The notes beneath the pieces are model-generated. The model was not told where the DNA came from. It saw only the letters and a list, made by a program, of their open reading frames with translations, and did not search any database. From an uncultured Alphaproteobacteria bacterium (GTDB lineage Bacteria > Pseudomonadota > Alphaproteobacteria > Thalassobaculales > Thalassobaculaceae), in contig CALMRI010000007.1 in assembly GCA_937776645.1 (NCBI GenBank), positions 62,001-126,000 on the forward strand: DNA of 64,000 bases, written 5' to 3'. Positions 8,657 through 16,973 of this stretch are shown piece by piece (position 1 is the first letter of the stretch; the number at the start of each line of letters is the position of its first letter). The translations under genes and the position numbers were made by a program.

Positions 8657-8760
8657 TTAAATCACGCTGGTTATGGTGAGGGCAGCGATCAAAACAAAAC
8701 CTGACGCGTAGCTGGCTATGGTCTTCACCAGCTTTTGTCCGTCTCTCCGTCGCCAGTCAT
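8657..8760 (-). pseudogene. Small membrane peptide gene, apparently frameshifted
   Basis: A strong CGGAGGA site precedes ATG 8760 on the minus strand, but that frame stops after 11 codons (Met-Thr-Gly-Asp-Gly-Glu-Thr-Asp-Lys-Ser-Trp). In the neighbouring frame, from about 8740 to TAA 8659-8657, the sequence reads Lys-Leu-Val-Lys-Thr-Ile-Ala-Ser-Tyr-Ala-Ser-Gly-Phe-Val-Leu-Ile-Ala-Ala-Leu-Thr, one clear hydrophobic helix. Joined, they would give a single-pass protein of about 35 residues. A GTG at 8728 could alternatively start a 23-residue peptide. The terminator hairpin just downstream supports a real transcription unit. I do not recognise the family. Bases 8761-8993 hold nothing else I recognise. 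Confidence 0.4.
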
Positions 8761-8993
8761 GGGTTTTTCCTCCGCTCCCGCGCGCCTATTGTGCTTTCCG
8801 ATACTTGATAACCTACCACAATAACAAGCTTATCTGGGTCGACCGATGATTCTCGGTCAATTATTCGGCGCCCACTCCATCCTCCTGCCCTCGTTGTAAA
8901 AACCCATCCACGCCAGATAGGATTGACCGTGAAGAAATCGCTATAGTGCCTCCGGGCATTGACAGCGGCGTTCGAGCAGAAGTTAAGCGCACC

Positions 8994-9447
8994 ATGACAC
9001 GTCTATCCTTGTTCGATTCTCCGCTGCTCCTCGGATTCGATCATTTCGAGCGGACCCTCGATCGAGTGAAGAAAGCCTCCACCGATACCTATCCTTACTA
9101 CAATATTGAGGAAACCAAAGAGGAGGAGCTGCGGATCACCTTGGCTGTCGCCGGATTTTCTGAGGATGGTCTTTCGGTTCGTATCGACGAGAGCCAGTTG
9201 GTCATCCACGGCAAGCAATCCGGCGAAGACCAACGGGTCTATCGGCATCGCGGTCCGCCAGCTTCAGCGCATATTCGTCCTAGTCGAGGGCATTGAGGTG
9301 ATCGCGGCCGAGACCGATAACGGGTTTTTGGATGTCGATTTGGAGTGCCCACGCCCAGACGCGCGGGTTAGGATCATCAAAATCCGGAAGGCCCCAAAAC
9401 ACGGCGGCCCCGTCTCCAAGTCCCTTGGCGCCGAGATCACCGACTGA
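8994..9447 (+). pseudogene. Small heat shock protein Hsp20 (IbpA-like), frameshifted
   Basis: IbpA-type proteins hold unfolding proteins in a refoldable state. From ATG 8994 the frame gives a typical N-terminus (Leu-Phe-Asp-Ser-Pro, Gly-Phe-Asp, Tyr-Pro-Tyr-Tyr-Asn-Ile) and the first half of the alpha-crystallin domain, ending at Val-Tyr-Arg-His-Arg-Gly near 9255. The second half (Ile-Ala-Val-Arg-Gln-Leu-Gln-Arg, then Gly-Ile-Glu-Val, Asp-Asn-Gly, Asp-Leu-Glu, Pro) is in another frame up to 9447. The break fits loss of one copy of a tandem 8-bp CATCGCGG, which restores the family sequence when added back. As it stands, the product ends after about 100 residues with a wrong tail. Confidence 0.85.
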
Positions 9448-9506
9448 TGCACCACGCTGTTGCTGGTGGCCGTCATGTCGAGGTCAGCGGCGTGACCTCG
9501 CCGTAA

Positions 9507-9971
9507 TCAGGCGGCGTTGCTGGACGTAGATTGAGTGAGCAGCGCGAAGATCGCATCCTTCGTATCACACCCCCGGAGCTTGTCGCACGTCCCAGGATCA
9601 CGAAGCAGCTTCGACACCCGAGCCAGCGCCTTGAGGTGATCGGCGCCAGCACCTTCTGGCGCCAGAAGTAGAAAGATTAGGTCAACCGGCCGGCCGTCGA
9701 TGGAGTCAAAATCGATCGCCCGGTCAGCTCGCGCGAACACGCCGCGAAGTCGATCAAGAGCCGCCAGCTTGCCATGTGGAATGGCAATCCCCCCACCAAC
9801 GCCCGTGGTTCCGAGGCGTTCACGTTCCAACAGAACGTCGAATACCTCACGTTCTTCCAACCCCGAAATTTCCGAAGCCTTGCGTGCTAATTCCTGCAGG
9901 ACCTGCTTTTTACTGGAGGCCTTCAGACGCGGAATCACCGAGTCGGTCGTTATGATGTCGTCCAAATCCAT
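9507..9971 (-). CDS. ptsN: Nitrogen-related PTS enzyme IIA (EIIA-Ntr)
   Basis: EIIA-Ntr is the last phosphate carrier of the nitrogen phosphotransferase relay and controls K+ transport, stress and nitrogen responses by protein contacts. From ATG 9971 the protein has 154 residues, the usual length. It has the phosphorylated His in Ile-Ala-Ile-Pro-His-Gly-Lys near residue 65 and the Leu-Leu-Ala-Pro-Glu and Asp-His-Leu-Lys-Ala-Leu-Ala motifs. A longer frame to 10037 adds unconserved residues and overlaps the hpf remnant, so I rejected it. The rpoN-hpf-ptsN order is standard in Proteobacteria. Confidence 0.93.
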   Translation of the reverse strand: MDLDDIITTDSVIPRLKASSKKQVLQELARKASEISGLEEREVFDVLLERERLGTTGVGGGIAIPHGKLAALDRLRGVFARADRAIDFDSIDGRPVDLIFLLLAPEGAGADHLKALARVSKLLRDPGTCDKLRGCDTKDAIFALLTQSTSSNAA

Positions 9972-10033
9972 CGCTATCCTCGCCACTGGCCGCGCGTGCG
10001 AGAGGCGGACCCAGGTCGACCATCCAATCGCAC

Positions 10034-10622
10034 TCAACCTTTTGCGGTGCCCCTCGGGTCGAGCCAGCCGATATTTCCGTCGGCCCGACGGAACACGACG
10101 TTGAAGTCCCCGTGCGCCGCATTGAGAAACATCAGGACAGGCGCATCGGTTAGTTTTAGATGCATCACCGTCGACCCCACTGTAAGAAATTCAATTTGCG
10201 TGGTGATTTCTGCGACCACCACGGGCGGTCACACCAGTGGGTCCCCGGTCGTTATATCCGCCGGCGCCTAGGATTCGGCGGCGAATACCAGCTCTTGCAC
10301 ATCCAGACCTTCGGGCGTGGGGGACTGATGATCGTGACCGCGCCGTCGCCGCTTGAGGCAACGGAGCTGTTTGGTGATCTTCGCGTTCTCGGAATCAAAG
10401 GCCGCATAAGGCTCGCTCCACTGTGCCTGTCCATGGATCATAATCCGGCGTCCGACATGGATCTAAATCGACTCGAATGCTACCGGCCCCGCGGGACATG
10501 GTCACCGTCGCGTCGATTGAATGTTCGAAATATTTCTCGGCAGCCTGGCGAATCGACGTTTTGATATGGCCGTGTAGCGAGCTGCCGATCTGAAACTGTT
10601 TACCGTTTACAGAAAACTGCAT
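10034..10622 (-). pseudogene. hpf: Ribosome hibernation promoting factor, multiply frameshifted
   Basis: Long-form HPF dimerises idle 70S ribosomes. From ATG 10622 the N domain is recognisable (Met-Gln-Phe-Ser-Val-Asn-Gly-Lys-Gln, then Ala-Glu-Lys-Tyr-Phe, Ile-Asp-Ala-Thr-Val-Thr). This frame ends at 10395. A second frame continues the domain with Pro-Tyr-Ala-Ala-Phe-Asp and Lys-Gln-Leu-Arg-Cys-Leu-Lys-Arg-Arg, then meets TAG near 10271. A third, from about 10222 to 10034, carries the C-terminal dimerisation domain (Asp-Ala-Pro-Val-Leu-Met-Phe, Phe-Arg-Arg-Ala-Asp-Gly-Asn-Ile-Gly-Trp). All parts are in the right order between rpoN and ptsN, but no single frame spans them. Confidence 0.85.
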
Positions 10623-10899
10623 GGGAAGCCATTCAATGTTGTTGTCATTGTCAACATGCGGGCGGTAGACACGTAATTTAAGCCGGTTGTGGCGCCACCT
10701 GGGCTACCCTTTCGCAAGGCGCGCGACAATATGTTCGGGATGTAGGCAAGTCAACCCTACCAAAAGGGCTTAGGGAAACCTGACAAACGGGGATTAATCA
10801 GCCGGCTCTCGACGCTGGATTGAGGGTCATTCTAAGTCTTGCACAGCCGTCTTATTTTCCCCCTCAGCCTCTCGCAACGTCGCTCAAGTCGGCGCTGTT

Positions 10900-12486
10900 C
10901 TAACGGGTGAGAGATTTGTCTCGCCGCCGCTGAACCGATGAGGGAATACACATCACCTCGCGATATTTGGCGACCGTACGCCGAGCAATATCAACGCCCT
11001 GACCGTGTAAAATCTCAACTAGACGATCGTCCGAATGGGCCTTGTCGGGAGGCTCCTCGTCGATCAACACCTTGATCTTGAAGCGCACGGACTCGGCAGA
11101 ATGAGCATCGCCGCCGGCCGCCGAGGCGATTGAGGAGGTGAAGAAATATTTCAGCTCCAGCATGCCGCGTGGGGTCGAGATATATTTATTGTTGGTAACC
11201 CGGCTGACCGTGCTTTCGTGCATGCTGATCGCCTCGGCGATGTTGCGCAGCACCAGGGGTTTCAGGTGCTGCACGCCGAATCGGAAAAAGCCGTCCTGTT
11301 GGCGCACGATCTCGCTCGCTACCTTGAGGATCGTCGTCGCCCGTTGGTGCAGAGAGCGAACCAGCCAGTTCGCCGACTGATAGCACTCACTCAAATATTC
11401 CTTGTCCTGTTTTTTCAATGGCCGCTTTGAGACGATCGAGAAATAGCTGTTGTTGACCAGAACACGGGGCAGCGAGTCGGGGTTGAGTTCCAGGACCCAG
11501 TTTCCGTCCGGGCCGGCCCGCATCAGGACATCCGGCGTTAGCTGCTCGTCCACCGTCGGCTCAAAGGCCAGGCCGGGCTTTGGATTGAGTGATCGGATCT
11601 CTTCCACCATCCCGACCATATCTTCGTCGACGCCGCCGCATAGCTTCTTCAGACTCGCGAGATCCCGTTTAGCCAATCGGTCGAGATTGTCCAGCAACGC
11701 CTGCATGGCGGGACCCAATCGGTTTTGGTCACGCAATTGCAGCGCCAGGCATTCCGCTAGATCGCGCCCGAAGACGCCGGGTGGATCAAAATTTTGTAAC
11801 CGCTCGAAAACGCTTTCCACCTGATAGGGCTCACAGCCTAGGACTTCGACCACATCATTTATGTCGCTCAAAAAATAACCCGTATCGTCCACCATCTCGA
11901 TTAGATGAGCGCCAATAAGTTTTTCCACTGGATCCCGGAAGTCGACGCCAAGCTGCTCATGGAGGTGTTGACGCAGGGTCTTGGCGGCGCTGGCCGGTTG
12001 ATAGATGCTTAATTCACCGTCGTCGAAATCCGCCCTTCCGCCACTGCCGCTATAGGAGGCGAGGGTCATCCCTACTTCACTCACGTTGGGGGCGCCGTCG
12101 GTTTCCTCGATCCCGGCACTACTCCAATTGTTTTCGTAGTCGCTATCGTTCGGATCATCGCCGCGTTGCGGCAATGTCGTGGCCTCGGCGCGCTCGACGA
12201 TATCGTTACTGGGTTCGTCGCCAAAGCCATCCGGCGCGGGCTCCGCGGCCACCTCTCCGGCGCGTGCGGTTTCGTAGGCGTTCAGGTTGTCGGCATCCAC
12301 GGCGTCAAGGATTACCGGCCCATCACCGTCGTCGCGTTCCAGCAATGGATTCTGCTGCAACTCGCCGTCCACATATTCGGACAGCTCCACATTGGAGAGT
12401 TGTAAAAGCTTGATTGCCTGCTGAAGTTGAGGCGTCATCACTAGTGACTGTGATTGCCGCAGGTCCAGCCTCTGTGACAAAGCCAT
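10900..12486 (-). CDS. rpoN: RNA polymerase sigma-54 factor
   Basis: Sigma-54 directs RNA polymerase to -24/-12 promoters that need an ATP-driven activator. The 528-residue protein has the Gln-rich region I at the N-terminus (Leu-Arg-Gln-Ser-Gln-Ser-Leu-Val-Met-Thr-Pro-Gln-Leu-Gln-Gln-Ala-Ile), an acidic region II, a core-binding region III, and the C-terminal RpoN box Ala-Arg-Arg-Thr-Val-Ala-Lys-Tyr-Arg-Glu with Ile-Pro-Ser-Ser. It lies between lptB and the hpf remnant in the usual alphaproteobacterial order. The 277 bases between its end and hpf hold no gene I can support. Confidence 0.96.
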   Translation of the reverse strand: MALSQRLDLRQSQSLVMTPQLQQAIKLLQLSNVELSEYVDGELQQNPLLERDDGDGPVILDAVDADNLNAYETARAGEVAAEPAPDGFGDEPSNDIVERAEATTLPQRGDDPNDSDYENNWSSAGIEETDGAPNVSEVGMTLASYSGSGGRADFDDGELSIYQPASAAKTLRQHLHEQLGVDFRDPVEKLIGAHLIEMVDDTGYFLSDINDVVEVLGCEPYQVESVFERLQNFDPPGVFGRDLAECLALQLRDQNRLGPAMQALLDNLDRLAKRDLASLKKLCGGVDEDMVGMVEEIRSLNPKPGLAFEPTVDEQLTPDVLMRAGPDGNWVLELNPDSLPRVLVNNSYFSIVSKRPLKKQDKEYLSECYQSANWLVRSLHQRATTILKVASEIVRQQDGFFRFGVQHLKPLVLRNIAEAISMHESTVSRVTNNKYISTPRGMLELKYFFTSSIASAAGGDAHSAESVRFKIKVLIDEEPPDKAHSDDRLVEILHGQGVDIARRTVAKYREVMCIPSSVQRRRDKSLTR

Positions 12487-12500
12487 GCCGGATCCCCCGC

Positions 12501-13304
12501 TTACAGGCGAAAACGCTCACCTAGATAGACCCGCCGGACGTCCTTGTGCGCGACAATCTCGGGCGGAGGACCTTCCATGAGCACCGCGCCATCATGAAGG
12601 ATGTAAGCGCGATCGACGATCTCGAGCGTTTCTCGGACATTGTGATCGGTGATTAACACGCCGATTCCCCGATCCTTCAAATGCGCGATCAGATCCCGAA
12701 TCTCCCTAAGAGCAATCGGATCGATACCGGCGAGCGGCTCGTCAAGCAGCATGAAGCTTGGATTGGAGGCCAGGGCTCGGGCGATCTCGACCCGTCGACG
12801 TTCGCCCCCTGATAGCGCCATCGCTGGCGTGCGCCGCAGATGGCTGATCGAGAATTCCGCCAGCAAATCATCCAGCATCGCATCGCGGCGATCCTCGTCG
12901 GGCTCCACGACCTCCAGGATCGCGCGCACGTTCTGTTCGACGGTTAGCCCGCGAAAGATCGACGCTTCTTGTGGCAAGTAGCCGATGCCGAGGCGGGCGC
13001 GCCGATACATGGGAAGGTCGGAAATATCGGTGCCGTCCAACGTAATCGAACCGTAATCCGATGAGATCAGCCCGGTGATGACGTAGAAACAGGTCGTCTT
13101 GCCAGCTCCGTTCGGACCCAGCAGTCCCACCGCCTCACCGCGTTGCAGCGACAGGCTCACATCGCGCAGGACCGGGCGCATTTTAAAACGCTTGCCGACA
13201 TTGCGCACCGACAAGCCAGAATTTTGGCTGACCAGGTGCGGCGTCCCCGGCGTAACGGCGGCGCTGCTGGGAGATTGATCATGTTTGGGAGTCTTGCCAA
13301 TCAC
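12501..13304 (-). CDS. lptB: LPS export ABC transporter ATPase LptB
   Basis: LptB powers extraction of lipopolysaccharide from the inner membrane with LptFG. The protein has Walker A Gly-Pro-Asn-Gly-Ala-Gly-Lys-Thr-Thr, a Gln in Gly-Tyr-Leu-Pro-Gln-Glu-Ala-Ser, the signature Leu-Ser-Gly-Gly-Glu-Arg-Arg-Arg-Val-Glu-Ile-Ala-Arg-Ala-Leu, Walker B Phe-Met-Leu-Leu-Asp-Glu-Pro, and the His of Ile-Thr-Asp-His-Asn. I chose GTG 13304, which lies 7 bases after the lptA stop and gives 267 residues. An in-frame GTG at 13358 would overlap lptA and has no Shine-Dalgarno, but cannot be excluded. rpoN follows 14 bases downstream. Confidence 0.93.
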   Translation of the reverse strand: MIGKTPKHDQSPSSAAVTPGTPHLVSQNSGLSVRNVGKRFKMRPVLRDVSLSLQRGEAVGLLGPNGAGKTTCFYVITGLISSDYGSITLDGTDISDLPMYRRARLGIGYLPQEASIFRGLTVEQNVRAILEVVEPDEDRRDAMLDDLLAEFSISHLRRTPAMALSGGERRRVEIARALASNPSFMLLDEPLAGIDPIALREIRDLIAHLKDRGIGVLITDHNVRETLEIVDRAYILHDGAVLMEGPPPEIVAHKDVRRVYLGERFRL

Positions 13305-13311
13305 CGCTGTT

Positions 13312-14196
13312 TCACTTCTTTTGGTTTTTGGATTTCGGAACGAACAATCCTCGAACACGGCCCGTCGAGGTGGATTTCCCGGCCGAGAGAAGCCGACTGA
13401 TGCCGGTGTTGAAATTGATCTCGGCGGTCGCGCCGTTTAATTGCGTTTCTCCCCGAGTGATTTTCACGTTTCCGGACAGCGTGGCGATGCCTGTTCTCAC
13501 ATTATAGACACCCTCATTGCCGCGCGCGACCTCTTGCGGCGTGGTGACCACCACATTACCGATGGCGTTCATTCGAACGGCTTCTAGTTTTTTGTCTCGC
13601 CCCGGGGCGAAAAAGGCGGTGAGTGTATCGGCCCGGATCATCCGTGCGCCTTGGGTAGCCACTGCATCGCCGCGCGCTACCGCGATCTGGTGTTTTTCCC
13701 AATACTCAAGACTTTCGGACGCGGTAATGGTCTCGTTTGAGGTGATCATCCGCAAATCCTCGCCGAGGACCACGGCTACCGCCTGATCAAGATCATAGAC
13801 CGCGCGGTCACCAAACACCCGGCGATCGGGTGTCTCGATCACCACCTGGCCCTGAGCTTCCAGGCGGAAGATCTCGGTCTCCTCGCTCTTGGTCTGTCGG
13901 TACAGAGCGGTCAAGGTCTGGCCGGCGACACTGGTCGTGCCCCGGGTCGCCTTGGCATTACCGCGCGCGATGTACATCTTTTTTTCGCTGATCCACTCAA
14001 TCCCATCATCCGCCTCGACGGTAACCGGTTGGGAATCGCCGGTTATTTTCAACTGCGCCGAGGCGCCCGAGAATGATCCACAAGCCAGCAGGACGGCCAT
14101 GGCCACAAAGCCCGCTAGGGTTATCTGAGACACCCACACCGACATACCCCCCGGCTGTCCCAACGGTTGTTTCTGTGGCGAGCTCTGCGGCATCAT
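13312..14196 (-). CDS. lptA: LPS transport periplasmic protein LptA
   Basis: LptA forms the beta-jellyroll bridge that carries LPS across the periplasm. The 294-residue protein has an N-terminal hydrophobic segment (about residues 20-42) ending in Ala-Ser-Ala and then an OstA-like domain with repeated short beta strands, including the Ala-Arg-Gly-Asn-Ala-Lys-Ala-Thr-Arg-Gly and Gly-Asn-Val-Val-Val-Thr type repeats. It is longer than the E. coli protein (185 residues), as is common in Alphaproteobacteria. Its start shares a base with the lptC stop, and lptB follows, so the three genes form one operon with rpoN. Confidence 0.9.
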   Translation of the reverse strand: MMPQSSPQKQPLGQPGGMSVWVSQITLAGFVAMAVLLACGSFSGASAQLKITGDSQPVTVEADDGIEWISEKKMYIARGNAKATRGTTSVAGQTLTALYRQTKSEETEIFRLEAQGQVVIETPDRRVFGDRAVYDLDQAVAVVLGEDLRMITSNETITASESLEYWEKHQIAVARGDAVATQGARMIRADTLTAFFAPGRDKKLEAVRMNAIGNVVVTTPQEVARGNEGVYNVRTGIATLSGNVKITRGETQLNGATAEINFNTGISRLLSAGKSTSTGRVRGLFVPKSKNQKK

Positions 14197-14903
14197 TACG
14201 GGGCCCTCTTGGCGCCGCGCAAGACTGCCGTGCTTCGTCCGGTGAAAACAATTCGGGCTCCTCGGTCATACAAGCGAAATCCGTCGGCCTCGATCTGGCC
14301 ACCCTCGCCATGCCCGCTCACCGGTTGGTCTCCCATTGCCGTCCCATCCCGTAGGTTAACCTGGGCGGACTCCGACAGGAACTGATAGCCGCGATCGTAA
14401 AACAGAGTTACGCCGCCCGACAAATCGACCAACTCGCTGGTTTTGTCATAGACGCCGGCCTGCGCCGCCATCGCTACCCAACTCGAATTGGCCATCAGAA
14501 GATCGGCTTTTGGATATTCAAGGTAGATCAGCTGATCCGATTTGCTGCGCTGTGAGGCGCTGGTAGCGGCAATTTGATAGGGCCTATTCTCCGAATCGGT
14601 CCCGACAAATCGGGGGTTATCCATCACCAAACCATCAACGTTCACGCCTGACATCGTGGCGTCACCGATGCGGATTTCGCGCTGATCGGGCAGCAGTTGT
14701 GGCCAGGCGAAGGTCAAACCGACAATCGCCAGGGCGGTCGCCGGCAGTAACAGTTTCATGAAGGCGACAAACCGGCTGGCATTAGCTCGCGGGCGGACTC
14801 GGCTCAGGAAAAAATTTCGGCGGCGTGCACTGACGGGGAGGCTTTGGGCCGGGGATTGGGCGGCCAAGCTACCAACCGCACCGGGGTTCTCGGGCTCAGC
14901 CAC
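14196..14903 (-). CDS. lptC: LPS export protein LptC
   Basis: LptC is the bitopic inner-membrane protein that passes LPS from LptBFG to LptA. The 235-residue protein has a roughly 45-residue basic N-terminal tail, one membrane helix (Leu-Leu-Leu-Pro-Ala-Thr-Ala-Leu-Ala-Ile-Val-Gly-Leu-Thr), and a periplasmic OstA-like domain with Met-Ser-Gly-Val-Asn-Val-Asp-Gly and Ala-Gly-Val-Tyr-Asp strands. The sequence is only moderately conserved, so identification leans on the layout and on its one-base overlap with lptA. It is the first gene of the lptCAB-rpoN string; rnd ends 83 bases upstream on the same strand. Confidence 0.88.
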   Translation of the reverse strand: MAEPENPGAVGSLAAQSPAQSLPVSARRRNFFLSRVRPRANASRFVAFMKLLLPATALAIVGLTFAWPQLLPDQREIRIGDATMSGVNVDGLVMDNPRFVGTDSENRPYQIAATSASQRSKSDQLIYLEYPKADLLMANSSWVAMAAQAGVYDKTSELVDLSGGVTLFYDRGYQFLSESAQVNLRDGTAMGDQPVSGHGEGGQIEADGFRLYDRGARIVFTGRSTAVLRGAKRAP

Positions 14904-14986
14904 TCCAGGTCACCAATACAAGAAGTCCCGCCGCGCACCTCGATAGCCCTAACAGGAGCCGGCCCTCGCCGGACCGGGCCCCCGAC

Positions 14987-15598
14987 TTAATGGCTGAAGA
15001 TGTCCTCGTCACCATAACTGATCAGGTCCAGTTGCGCGCGCGTCGGCAAAAATTCAAAACAGGCCTGTGCAAGAGCAGTTCTGCCTTCCCGCGCCAAACG
15101 CATGTCCAGTATGTCGCGAATCGCGTGCAAATGCAGCACATCCGATGCAGCGTAGCGCAACTGCTCCTCGGAGAGCGTCTCGGCCCCCCAGTCGGAGGAC
15201 TGCTGCTGTTTGGAAAGATCAACGCCGAGCAGTTCCCGGCACAGGTCCTTCAGACCGTGGCGGTCGGTGTAGGTGCGCACCAGCTTAGAGGCGATCTTTG
15301 TACAATAAATCGATCTGGTCATGACCCCGAGGTAGGCCTGTATGACCGCTACATCGAAGCGGGCGTAATGGAAAATCTTGGTGACGTCGGGATTCAGCAT
15401 CAACGCCTTAAGATTCGGTGCGGCATAGTCGCCCTGGGCCAACTGAATCAGATGTGCCGTGCCATCTCCAGAGGAAAGCTGCACCACGCATAACCGATCG
15501 CGCGCTGCGCGCAGCCCCATGGTTTCGCTGTCCACCGCGACGGCGGCGCCAAAGTCCAGACGGTCAGGCAGATCACCCTTGTGCAGCGTGATTGTCAT
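14987..15598 (-). CDS. rnd: Ribonuclease D-type 3'-5' exonuclease (short form)
   Basis: A DEDDy-family 3'-5' exonuclease. From ATG 15598 it has 203 residues, the compact alphaproteobacterial form without the HRDC domains of E. coli RNase D. Visible motifs are Exo I Val-Asp-Ser-Glu-Thr-Met-Gly (Asp-x-Glu), Exo II His-Tyr-Ala-Arg-Phe-Asp, and Exo III with Tyr-Ala-Ala-Ser-Asp. The family trims 3' ends of tRNA precursors and other small RNAs. The longer frame to 15685 runs into the tRNA gene and was rejected. It lies 37 bases downstream of tRNA-Leu on the same strand, so the two may share a transcript. Confidence 0.9.
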   Translation of the reverse strand: MTITLHKGDLPDRLDFGAAVAVDSETMGLRAARDRLCVVQLSSGDGTAHLIQLAQGDYAAPNLKALMLNPDVTKIFHYARFDVAVIQAYLGVMTRSIYCTKIASKLVRTYTDRHGLKDLCRELLGVDLSKQQQSSDWGAETLSEEQLRYAASDVLHLHAIRDILDMRLAREGRTALAQACFEFLPTRAQLDLISYGDEDIFSH

Positions 15599-15635
15599 CC
15601 AGTCGCGACCTTTTTCATGTTGAGGCGGTCGGGCA

Positions 15636-15722
<87 letters not shown>

Positions 15723-15936
15723 GCCCCATGTCCACTCATCAAGGCTCATCAATCGACTTACCGGCCGTTTGAAGCCATGGTTAGCCTCTCTTTTAGCGAC
15801 GCGCGCGGAATTATCAAGCGTTGTCATGCGCTGGCGGTAATTTAGGTTGTGAAATCCGCCTCTCACATTCCGGGCTGGGCTTGTGCTATAAGCCGCTATC
15901 GGTCTTGAGGGTGCCGCCAAAGGGGAGTAGAGGCGC

Positions 15937-16890
15937 ATGCACGGTAAGCGGGTTACGGTGTTCGGTGGAGCAGGCTTTATAGGTCGCACGATCGTTCGTG
16001 AATTAGCGCGGCGCGGCGCGCGGGTAACCGTGGGGTGCCGCGACGTGGAGCGCGCTAAATTTTTGAAACCGATGGGCGTCGTGGGTCAGGTCACACCAAT
16101 CAAGGTGGACGTGACCAATGCCGGGCAGATCGCTTGGGCGCTAGAGGGCGCCGATCTCGTGATCTCCCTGGTCGGTATTCTGTATCAGTCTGGGCGCAAC
16201 ACCTTCGACGCGGTTCAAGCCAGCGGGCCGGGGCTGATCGCTCGGGCCGCCGTCGATGCCGGTGTCAGCCAGCTGCTGCACGTCTCGGCGATCGGGGCGG
16301 ATGTCGGGTCGGCATCCAGTTACGCCCGTTCAAAGGCGTTGGGCGAGGCGGCGGTGCGCGAGGCCTTTCCGGCGGCTACGATCCTGCGACCTAGTATTGT
16401 CTTCGGCCCAGACGACCACTTCTTCAACTTTTTCGCCGGCTTGGCCGGTATAGCGCCAGTGCTACCGTTGATTGGTGGCGGCCGGACTTTATTCCAGCCG
16501 GTCTTTGTTCAAGATGTCGCCGCAGCCGCATTGGCGGCGCTGGCGCGGTCTGATGCCCAGGGCAAGACCTATGAACTCGGCGGCCCGAAGGTCTACAGCT
16601 TCCATCAGTTGATGGAGCTTATGATGGCGCATACAAAACGGCCGCGACGGTTGGTCAATGTGCCGTTCTGGTTAGCGAGCCTGGAGGCAAGCGTGCTGGA
16701 AATGCTACCCAAACCGATTTTGACTCGTGATCAGGTCGAATTGTTGAAGATCGACAATGTGGTCAGTGACGGTGCGGCTGGCTTGCCTGAACTGGGGGTC
16801 GAAGCGACGCCCTGCGAGACCGTGCTGCCAACCTATCTGGACCGGTTCCGGCCGGGCGGACGGTTCAACCGCTCGCGGGTTCATGCATAG
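15937..16890 (+). CDS. Complex I NDUFA9-like NAD(P)-binding protein
   Basis: A 317-residue atypical short-chain dehydrogenase. It has a Rossmann Gly-Gly-Ala-Gly-Phe-Ile-Gly near residues 10-16, an Arg-rich segment after the second strand that favours NADP(H), and Ser-Tyr-Ala-Arg-Ser-Lys near residue 130, where the usual Tyr-x-x-x-Lys is changed to Tyr-Ala-Arg-Ser-Lys. The pattern and length match the NDUFA9 subgroup, a supernumerary complex I subunit in mitochondria that is widespread in Alphaproteobacteria. ATG 15937 follows GGGGAG. The gene stands alone and is convergent with uppP. Confidence 0.88.
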   Translation: MHGKRVTVFGGAGFIGRTIVRELARRGARVTVGCRDVERAKFLKPMGVVGQVTPIKVDVTNAGQIAWALEGADLVISLVGILYQSGRNTFDAVQASGPGLIARAAVDAGVSQLLHVSAIGADVGSASSYARSKALGEAAVREAFPAATILRPSIVFGPDDHFFNFFAGLAGIAPVLPLIGGGRTLFQPVFVQDVAAAALAALARSDAQGKTYELGGPKVYSFHQLMELMMAHTKRPRRLVNVPFWLASLEASVLEMLPKPILTRDQVELLKIDNVVSDGAAGLPELGVEATPCETVLPTYLDRFRPGGRFNRSRVHA

Positions 16891-16920
16891 CCCTCACAGA
16901 CGGCTAAGCACGCTCTCTTG

Positions 16921-16964
16921 TTGCCGTCATTCCGCCGATTTCACCAAGGTAGGATGACGGCGGC
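16921..16964. terminator. Imperfect hairpin between convergent genes
   Basis: TTGCCGTCATTCCGCC pairs imperfectly, partly by G-U, with GGTAGGATGACGGCGG across a 12-base loop. It lies between the stops of the NDUFA9-like gene and uppP and may end transcription from either side. It resembles the GTCATCCC hairpin at 49559-49598. No strong T-run follows. Confidence 0.4.
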
Positions 16965-16973
16965 ATCAGGATT

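Noticed and set aside
9971-10037. A longer PtsN N-terminus
   Set aside because: The extra 22 residues are not conserved and overlap the hpf remnant; EIIA-Ntr proteins are about 154 residues.
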